A stretch of 47,791 nucleotides of DNA, from the NCBI GenBank assembly GCA_947476875.1, contig CANJSG010000007.1, forward strand, positions 1 through 47,791, written 5' to 3'. Source of the DNA: Verrucomicrobiota bacterium. GTDB taxonomy: Bacteria; Verrucomicrobiota; Verrucomicrobiia; Limisphaerales; CANJSG01. The translations under genes were made by a program, and so were the position numbers. The notes below the pieces were generated by a model, which was given only the letters and a program-made list of their open reading frames with translations, did not search any database and was not told where the DNA came from. Below, in pieces: positions 42,482-47,791 of this stretch (position 1 is its first letter; each line of letters begins with the position of its first letter).

Positions 42482-43606
42482 TCAGTCCGGAATGTTCACC
42501 AGCTTGATCGCGCCGATACCGCCAGGGTTCCAGTTGGTGAAGAGCACATAGACTTCCTGCTTCGAGCCCTTGCCCGTGACATACCAGCAGGCGTCGTGGA
42601 TGTGCAGGGCGAGATCGTAGCCGAGATCGTCCTTCACCTTGAGCGTGGAGACGACGGTCCTCTTCTTGAGGTTGACGATGTAGATCGGGCCGTTGCTCTT
42701 GCCCGGGCCGTCGAGGCACGGGGCCAAGGCGTAGTCGCCCCAGAGATCTATGTCGCAGACGATGCTGCCGGGCGGCAGGCCTTCGATGTCATGGACGTGC
42801 TCATGCTTCAGGTCGAAACGTTTCACCAAGCCCTCAGGACGGGCCGAGACCAGCAGGGACTTGTCACGCGGATCGTAGGTGATGCCGTGGGGAGTGCCGG
42901 AGAATTTCTTACCGCCGAAATACTTCTCCTCATACTTCAGGGGCGAAATCGAAGCAGGCATGAACCACGCCTTGCCGTAACCGTCCGTCACCCAGAGCTG
43001 GTTCTCGCCCGTGAAAGCGACATCCGTCGGGGAGAAACCCTTCTTGTCCGCGTAGGGCTGGCCCTCGGGGATGCGCAGGATCTCGGCCTTCTGGAACGAA
43101 GTGTCCGTCAGATAAACTTGGCCCGTCGTGTTGTCCGCGGCGGCGATGAGCGGGCGCTTGCCCTTGCGCGGAAGGATGTCCGCGCCGTGCAGGTTGCCCT
43201 TCGCCATGACGGGATCGCCCTGGACGATCCACGACTGCGTCAGCTTGTTGCTGAAGGCGATCCAGCCGACCGATTGCAGGCCCCAGTAGACCGTGTCGGT
43301 TTCCTTGTCGACGATCAGCGTGCCGTGGGCCGGCTTGACCTTCGACTGCGCTTCCGTGGGAACGGGCACGAGCTCGGGCGCCGCCACGAACTTCCAGAAG
43401 CCCTGCCCGGTGACCTTGAGTCCGGCGGCGGGCTTGATGGCCTTGGGCGCGCGGACGGGGCCTTTCTTTTCAAGCGCGAACGCCAGCGGCAATGCGGTCG
43501 TGGCTTCGTGGTCGTGCGACTTGTCGCCGGCCACCTCATGGGCGTAGGCCGACGGCGCCACCATCGCGGCGGTAAGGGCGATAACAGAAATGGTTGTGCG
43601 GATCAT
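42482..43606 (-). CDS. Secreted beta-propeller (NHL/SMP-30-like) protein
   Basis: A 374-residue exported protein. The signal peptide (residues 1-22, ISVIALTAAMVAPSAYA) is followed by a His/Asp-rich stretch HEVAGDKSHDHE that could bind metal. The rest has repeated blades: TDTVYWGLQSVGWIAF, GQVYLTDTSFQKAEILRIP, NQLWVTDGYGKAWFM, HGITYDPRDKSLLVSARPEGLVKRFD, GPIYIVNLKKRTVVSTLKV. This looks like a six-bladed propeller. No catalytic residues can be named. ATG 43606 is chosen for the signal peptide; the open frame upstream to 43735 is not signal-like. It is divergent from the ECF sigma gene and could be a target of it. Confidence 0.8.
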   Translation of the reverse strand: MIRTTISVIALTAAMVAPSAYAHEVAGDKSHDHEATTALPLAFALEKKGPVRAPKAIKPAAGLKVTGQGFWKFVAAPELVPVPTEAQSKVKPAHGTLIVDKETDTVYWGLQSVGWIAFSNKLTQSWIVQGDPVMAKGNLHGADILPRKGKRPLIAAADNTTGQVYLTDTSFQKAEILRIPEGQPYADKKGFSPTDVAFTGENQLWVTDGYGKAWFMPASISPLKYEEKYFGGKKFSGTPHGITYDPRDKSLLVSARPEGLVKRFDLKHEHVHDIEGLPPGSIVCDIDLWGDYALAPCLDGPGKSNGPIYIVNLKKRTVVSTLKVKDDLGYDLALHIHDACWYVTGKGSKQEVYVLFTNWNPGGIGAIKLVNIPD

Positions 43607-43761
43607 GGTAGTGAGAACGGGGTTGGAGTCTGTGTCCGGAGTCTTCCAGACAGAATTGCCTGAAGGAAAGGGGAAGTTGCCGGACGCACCGCTTGCTGCG
43701 GCGGAGCGGTTCCCCGATTGTTTGTCGGATTCCATGGGTCGGCGGCGATGGATACAGGCAG

Positions 43762-45105
43762 ATGAGCGAATCGGACATCGAACTGTTGGCGCGATACCGG
43801 CGGGAACGGTCGGAGGAGGCTTTCTCCGAGATCGTCCGGCGACATCTCGCGCTGGTCCATTCGGCCGCGCTTCGCCAAGTCCGTCTTCCCCAGCTCGCCG
43901 AAGAGATCGCGCAGACCACGTTTCTGGAGCTCGCCCGCCAGGCGGATCGTCTCCTGCCCACGACCCAACTCGCCGCCTGGCTCTACGAAGCCACGCGCCG
44001 CAATGCGGTGGACGTGCTCCGTCGTGAATCCCGCCGCGACGCCCGTGAAAGGACCGCCATGGAACTGAACTCCCTCAATGCCGGGCCATCCGAATGGAGC
44101 CAGATGGAGCCCGTCCTCGACGACGCCATGGCGGAACTTCCGTCCACGGACCGCACCGCCATCCTGCTCCGCTACTTCGAGAACCGTTCCCTGCGCGACG
44201 TCGGCGCGGCGCTCGGCGTCAGCGACGACGCGGCCCAGAAACGCGTCAGCCGGGCCGTCGACGAACTGCGAACCCTCCTCGCCAAACGCGGCGTGACCGT
44301 AGGTGTGGGTGCACTGGGCGCCGTGATCTCCGGCAACGCCGTCCAAGCCGCACCGGCCGCGCTCGCCCTCACCGTTGCGGCCTGCTCAGCCAAGGTTGCC
44401 GTCTCCACCACCGTTCCCTCCGTTGCCATGAACGCCTTCGCCAAATCCCTCCTCGCCACCAGCGCCATCAGCCTTGCCTTGGGAATCTATCAGGGGTTCA
44501 ACGCGTATCGACTGAAGGAAGAAGTCCGTCAGTTCGCGGCGCAAACGACCGAACTCACTGCCAAGACGGAGGAGCTGACGCGGGAACGGGACGAGGCGAC
44601 GCGGCGGGCCGCTTTCACCCTTGGAGACTTGGCGGTGCTGCGGGGCGAGGTGGTGAAGCAGCGTTCGTTCAGTGCAAAACTGGTCTCTCTTGAAACTGAA
44701 AACGGGGCGCTCAAAAGAATGATCAAAGGAATGCGTGAGGAACCCGGATTTACCGGAAGCACCCAATTGATAACTCGCCAATTCCGTTTCGATGCGAAGG
44801 CGATGTTGTCCGAGATGGACCGCGTGTTGGGTTCGAATCCAGCTCAAGACAGCAGCACTCGGATGCGTGGCTTCATGGAGCGTTTGGGCGTGTCATTCGA
44901 ACCGCCGGCCAGTTTGTTTCTCAACGAGAAGAGCGGCACACTTGTTTTCCGTGGAGCGGCCAAAGACATAGAAACCGTCCAAACCGCGATCTACTTTGTC
45001 AATTCTTTGGATCCTGCGGGCGAATACCGCGTGTTGCAGGATTGGTCCCTCAGGCTGCTTGAAGCCGAGCGCAAGCTGGAAGCTGAACGCAAGCGCCAAC
45101 CCTGA
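43762..45105 (+). CDS. ECF sigma factor fused to a membrane-anchored C-terminal domain
   Basis: A 447-residue two-part protein. Residues 1-175 are an ECF sigma factor: region 2 (ELLARYRRERSEEAFSEIV to LAAWLYEATRRNAVDVLRR) and region 4 (AELPSTDRTAILLRYFENRS and LRDVGAALGVSDDAAQKRVS). Then an Ala/Val-rich stretch and a hydrophobic segment (about 205-255, including FAKSLLATSAISLALGIY), a coiled coil (about 260-330, ELTAKTEELTRERDEATRR), and a C-terminal domain with SLFLNEKSGTLVFRGAAKDIETVQTAI, resembling a secretin N0/STN-type fold. The build suggests a sigma factor tethered to the membrane and released or modulated by an outside signal. ATG 43762 is chosen over 43693 because MSESDIELLARY matches ECF starts. 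Confidence 0.86.
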   Translation: MSESDIELLARYRRERSEEAFSEIVRRHLALVHSAALRQVRLPQLAEEIAQTTFLELARQADRLLPTTQLAAWLYEATRRNAVDVLRRESRRDARERTAMELNSLNAGPSEWSQMEPVLDDAMAELPSTDRTAILLRYFENRSLRDVGAALGVSDDAAQKRVSRAVDELRTLLAKRGVTVGVGALGAVISGNAVQAAPAALALTVAACSAKVAVSTTVPSVAMNAFAKSLLATSAISLALGIYQGFNAYRLKEEVRQFAAQTTELTAKTEELTRERDEATRRAAFTLGDLAVLRGEVVKQRSFSAKLVSLETENGALKRMIKGMREEPGFTGSTQLITRQFRFDAKAMLSEMDRVLGSNPAQDSSTRMRGFMERLGVSFEPPASLFLNEKSGTLVFRGAAKDIETVQTAIYFVNSLDPAGEYRVLQDWSLRLLEAERKLEAERKRQP

Positions 45106-45257
45106 TACTAGGATAGTTGTTACCCAAGCAGCGGGCCTATCCCAAACTCCCGAGCCGGTGAACTGGCCGTGATAATGCCCACCTTTCATAGGTCCGAAGA
45201 GAAGCGCGCGGTTTCTTCACGGACTGGCCCGGCGTCGTAAACTCCCGGCGGATTGTC

Positions 45258-45974
45258 TTAGGCCCCGGGTGGGAGTCCCCGCTTCTGACGGCGGCGAACT
45301 TCGAGGAGAACGGTTCCGGTCAGCAGGGCGCAGCCGAATCCGACCGTTGCGGCTTCGGGCACCGGCCGGATTTCACCCGCGAGATGGTAGCTGTTGCAAT
45401 CGCCGGCCGCGAAGACGCCGGAATAGAACCAGCCCTGCTGGGTGGTTGAGGTCTGCAGAAAGTCGGAGATCGAAAGGAGGCCGTTGCCCGATCGTTGAAG
45501 GGTGATTTTCACGGATTCGTTCTCCTGCAAGTTCTGGTTTCCGAAGTTGAAGTCGAAATCGAAGTTGGGGTTTCCCCCGCCCAGGTTGCTGGCGGGTTTC
45601 TCCAAATAGGGGGCTGAGACCGAGCCGGCGAGGACCTGGAAGCTGTTGGCCTTGATCTGGAGGGAATCGAGCTTGGTCTGGTTGCCGGTCAGGTTGAACG
45701 CCCATTTCTTCAGATGATCGCCCGGGTCGGAGGTCATGTTGAAGACCTGGAACTTGAACTCCACGGAGGTGCTTCCAGTCCCGGTATCCGTCAGGGTGGC
45801 CCTCAGAAAGGGCCCGGAGCCCGCGGTCGGGAGCGCTCCGCCGGTCTCGAACGACCTGATGTAGTCCAGAGTCATCACGGCCCCGCAGGCTTCGTGGGCA
45901 AGGCCGGTGGCGAGTGCGGCCACGGCGAGGCAGGCGAGTCGCGCTGCGCCACTTTTGCGGGACAGGATAGTCAT
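45258..45974 (-). CDS. PEP-CTERM-like sorted secreted protein
   Basis: A 238-residue exported protein. Signal peptide (LACLAVAALATGLAHEACGA), a beta-rich Asn/Gly/Ser-rich middle (NPNFDFDFNFGNQNLQENES), and a C-terminal VPEAAT, hydrophobic span VGFGCALLTGTVLLEV and basic RRRQKR. This is the architecture of PEP-CTERM anchors, with Ala where the motif usually has Pro, exported via EpsH/exosortase systems. No exosortase is in the window. ATG 45974 gives the signal peptide; an ATG at 46052 is less suitable. About 150 bases separate it from the tail-to-tail ECF gene, with no feature seen between. Confidence 0.75.
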   Translation of the reverse strand: MTILSRKSGAARLACLAVAALATGLAHEACGAVMTLDYIRSFETGGALPTAGSGPFLRATLTDTGTGSTSVEFKFQVFNMTSDPGDHLKKWAFNLTGNQTKLDSLQIKANSFQVLAGSVSAPYLEKPASNLGGGNPNFDFDFNFGNQNLQENESVKITLQRSGNGLLSISDFLQTSTTQQGWFYSGVFAAGDCNSYHLAGEIRPVPEAATVGFGCALLTGTVLLEVRRRQKRGLPPGA

Positions 45975-46217
45975 TCTGTCCTGAACAGGTGCTGGTTCCG
46001 TTCCGTTCCGAGCCGTGAGAAACCACCGGACTCCCGTCAACAATCCGGCCATTCTTTAGGGTCAACAGCGGCCGGTTGTGGGACTCCTGCTTCAACTTTG
46101 CGAATTTCAGGACCGCGGCGATCACCGGGCGGTCTCAGGCGGCGTGTGAGGCTGGTTGTCCGACTCGAAGTCTCTTTGGTGGGAATAATACCGGCGTCGG
46201 CGTCTCTAATCCTGCGT

Positions 46218-46769
46218 ATGAACCCATTTCGATTTGCCCAGCTTCGCGCTGTAGCCGCGTCGCTGCTGGTAGGCCTGACGATTGTCACAGCCCAAGCGGC
46301 GGATGCGCCCAAGGAGTTCGCCGTTCCTTCAGCGGTTGGCGGCAAGGCCTTCAAACTGTCGTCGGCCAAGGGCAAGTTTGTGGCGCTTCATTTCCTGCTC
46401 AAGACCGAGTGTCCCGTGTGCCTGCGCCACACGCACACCTATCTGGAGAAGGCTCCCGAGTTGCCGGAGGTCACGCAGGTGTTTCTCAAGCCCGATACCG
46501 ACGAGGAGATCAAGAAATGGGCCCGCGACATCGCCAAGGAATCGCCGATCTACCGGGACGCGGATGCAGCCTTGGCCAAAAGCTACGGCATTCCGGACGG
46601 CTACCAGTTCCACGGACAGGTGGTCCACTTTCCCGCCCTCGTCCTGCTCGGGCCGGACGGGAAGGAGCTCTTCCGCTGCGTGGGCAAGAACAACGGCGAC
46701 CGGTTTTCCTTCGACCAGTTGAAGACGAAGCTCGTCGAACTGAAGAAGTCTTCGCCTGCCAAAAAATGA
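46218..46769 (+). CDS. Periplasmic thioredoxin-fold (peroxiredoxin-like) protein
   Basis: A 183-residue exported protein with a signal peptide (AASLLVGLTIVTAQA|AD) and a single redoxin domain. VALHFLLKTECPVCLRHTHTY holds a CPVC pair, where peroxiredoxins and thioredoxins have their active cysteines. IPDGYQFHGQVVHFPALVLLGPDGKELFR follows, with the cis-Pro region of the fold. Probably a thiol oxidoreductase or peroxide-reducing protein in the periplasm; exact activity unclear. Its stop overlaps an ATG of the next frame (ATGA), suggesting co-expression with the DUF547 gene. Confidence 0.78.
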   Translation: MNPFRFAQLRAVAASLLVGLTIVTAQAADAPKEFAVPSAVGGKAFKLSSAKGKFVALHFLLKTECPVCLRHTHTYLEKAPELPEVTQVFLKPDTDEEIKKWARDIAKESPIYRDADAALAKSYGIPDGYQFHGQVVHFPALVLLGPDGKELFRCVGKNNGDRFSFDQLKTKLVELKKSSPAKK

Positions 46770-46837
46770 TTCAAATGTCGCCGTCGGTGGGTCCCGCATC
46801 CGGTTGCGCGGGATCGGGGCATCGCCCAATCTCCGGT

Positions 46838-47644
46838 ATGCTTTGCTTTGCCCCGGCGCTGTTTCGTCGCCTGTCCGTCGCGATCGCGGCGACATTCGTC
46901 GCGGCCATGGCGGCCATGTCCCCGGCCCGCGCCGCATCGGCCGGCACCAACACGGTTCCCTCCACGGATTCCTTCGCCGGTGTCCTCACGAAACACCTCA
47001 CGAACAATCTGGTCCGTTATGCCGCGCTCAAGGCGGATAGCCGGGGATTGGATGAGTTCCTCGATTCGGCGGCGGCCGTCTCGCGCAAGCAGTTCGACGC
47101 ATGGCCGCAGTCCGACCAGATCGCGTTCCTGATCAATGTCTACAACGCCGCCACGCTCAAGCTGGTCACGGACAACTACCCGGTGAAGAGCATCAAGAAG
47201 ATCGGCGGTTGGTTCAGCACCCCTTGGAAACAGGAGGTCGTCCGCCTGTTCGGGAAGACGATCACGTTGGACGAGGTCGAGCACGGCATGTTGCGCGCGG
47301 GTTACACCGAACCGCGGATCCACTTCGCGCTCGTCTGCGCGGCCAAGGGTTGTCCGCCCCTCCGCACGGAGCCGTTCACCGGGGCAAAACTGGACGAGCA
47401 GCTCACCGATCAGGGCCGGCGCTTTTTGGCGCAGGCGGAAAAGAACCGCTTCGAGAACGGCATCCTCTATCTCTCGCCCATCTTCCAGTGGTTCAGCGGC
47501 GACTTCACCGCATCGAAACTGACCGTCGCCGAGTTCGTGGGACCGTTTCTTTCCGCGGACCAACGGAAGGCCCTCGGAAAGACCGATCCAAAGATCCGGT
47601 TTACGGAGTATGACTGGTCGCTGAACGACGCTTCGGCCAAGTAG
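46838..47644 (+). CDS. DUF547 domain secreted protein
   Basis: A 268-residue exported protein of the DUF547 (PF04784) family, function unknown. Signal peptide FRRLSVAIAATFVAAMAAMS with cleavage near ARA|AS, then the family segments LVRYAALKADSRGLDEFLD, QIAFLINVYNAATLKLV, HFALVCAAKGCPPLRTEPF, LYLSPIFQWFSGDF and a C-terminal VRFTEYDW-like end (IRFTEYDWSLN). Members are often paired with thioredoxin-fold genes, as here. The start is uncertain: ATG at 46766 overlaps the upstream stop but precedes the signal peptide by 24 residues, so 46838 is preferred. Confidence 0.85.
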   Translation: MLCFAPALFRRLSVAIAATFVAAMAAMSPARAASAGTNTVPSTDSFAGVLTKHLTNNLVRYAALKADSRGLDEFLDSAAAVSRKQFDAWPQSDQIAFLINVYNAATLKLVTDNYPVKSIKKIGGWFSTPWKQEVVRLFGKTITLDEVEHGMLRAGYTEPRIHFALVCAAKGCPPLRTEPFTGAKLDEQLTDQGRRFLAQAEKNRFENGILYLSPIFQWFSGDFTASKLTVAEFVGPFLSADQRKALGKTDPKIRFTEYDWSLNDASAK

Positions 47645-47656
47645 GCTCGCGAACCT

Positions 47657-47685
47657 TTGCTCCGAATCGGCCGCCGCCGTAGTCT
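47657..47685 (+). promoter_or_regulatory. Putative promoter of the recombinase gene (leaderless)
   Basis: TTGCTC (47657-47662), 17-bp spacer, TAGTCT (47680-47685), seven bases before the ATG at 47693. Confidence 0.4.
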
Positions 47686-47692
47686 CCGGCCG

Positions 47693-47791
47693 ATGACCGA
47701 CGACTCCGTTCCCATCGCGCAGGAGAAGGATCCGCTCGTGGCGGCCTTCCTGCAGCGGCTGAGCGCGGAGAAACATGTCTCGCCCTACACC
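47693..47791 (+). CDS. Tyrosine recombinase N-terminus (XerC/D-like), cut by window edge
   Basis: Only 33 residues are inside the window. AAFLQRLSAEKHVSPYT matches the opening of the SAM-like core-binding domain of XerC/XerD (F-L-x-x-L-x-x-E-[KR]-x-x-S-x-x-T). The catalytic Arg-His-Tyr domain is outside. If full length it would resolve chromosome dimers at dif; another tyrosine integrase is possible. Confidence 0.6.
   Translation, partial: MTDDSVPIAQEKDPLVAAFLQRLSAEKHVSPYT

Noticed and set aside
45106-45257. Gap between the ECF gene and the PEP-CTERM-like gene
   Set aside because: Checked for a bidirectional terminator or small RNA; no convincing stem with T run was found.

Overview
The window looks like chromosomal DNA of a GC-rich Gram-negative bacterium of the PVC group, most likely a Verrucomicrobiota (Limisphaerales/Pedosphaera-like) lineage. 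The pointers are a stand-alone pseudopilin with an H-X9-DG motif, a dehydrogenase/HEAT/cytochrome fusion of the PVC type, an OmpL-like porin, a PEP-CTERM-like anchor, an ECF sigma factor fused to a membrane-anchored C-terminal part, and a secreted protein with a DPDGDG...EF.AGTDP segment. This placement is inferred from gene content; no rRNA is present to confirm it.

Layout. 1-5.1 kb: a xylulokinase cut by the left edge (-), a large EF-hand membrane protein (+), a Gfo/Idh/MocA oxidoreductase (-) and a solitary iscX (-). 5.3-9.3 kb: a tightly overlapping gspF-H-I-J-K pseudopilus operon, followed by a decayed IS630-type transposase exactly where gspL/gspM would be expected. 9.75-16 kb: gamma-carbonic anhydrase, H-X9-DG pseudopilin with a structured leader, ffh (-), tRNA-Tyr, class II fructose-bisphosphate aldolase (-) and a porin. 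15.9-22.7 kb: an SGNH-like protein coupled to the PVC-type cytochrome fusion, a HAD hydrolase, two small unknown genes, mgsA and dapF. 22.66-23.6 kb: about 0.94 kb without an intact gene, holding an ISL3-type transposase remnant and then an unusually hairpin-rich stretch with one DnaA-box-like site in front of dnaA.

25.2-39.5 kb: respiratory complex I (nuoB,C,D,[orf],E,F,G,H,I,J,K,L,M,N). Three things are odd. nuoA is missing. A low-GC 117-residue membrane protein is inserted between nuoD and nuoE and is translationally coupled to nuoE. A complete tRNA-Gln(CUG) lies antisense between nuoE and nuoF. A perfect TGTGA-N6-TCACA palindrome sits just upstream of the operon. A period-10 inverted repeat element lies between nuoI and nuoJ.

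39.7-47.8 kb: a probably PPi-dependent phosphofructokinase, a 37-codon membrane micro-ORF, a frameshifted secreted protein (-), a secreted beta-propeller protein (-), a membrane-anchored ECF sigma factor, a PEP-CTERM-like protein (-), a thioredoxin-fold protein coupled to a DUF547 protein, and the start of a XerC/D-type recombinase cut by the right edge.

PPi-PFK, aldolase, methylglyoxal synthase and xylulokinase suggest sugar metabolism feeding glycolysis and the methylglyoxal bypass, with electrons passing to complex I. Several unrelated genes share a TTGNNN-N16/17-TAGCGT-like promoter, and in at least five the -10 lies only 6-9 bases before the start codon. This points to frequent leaderless transcription.
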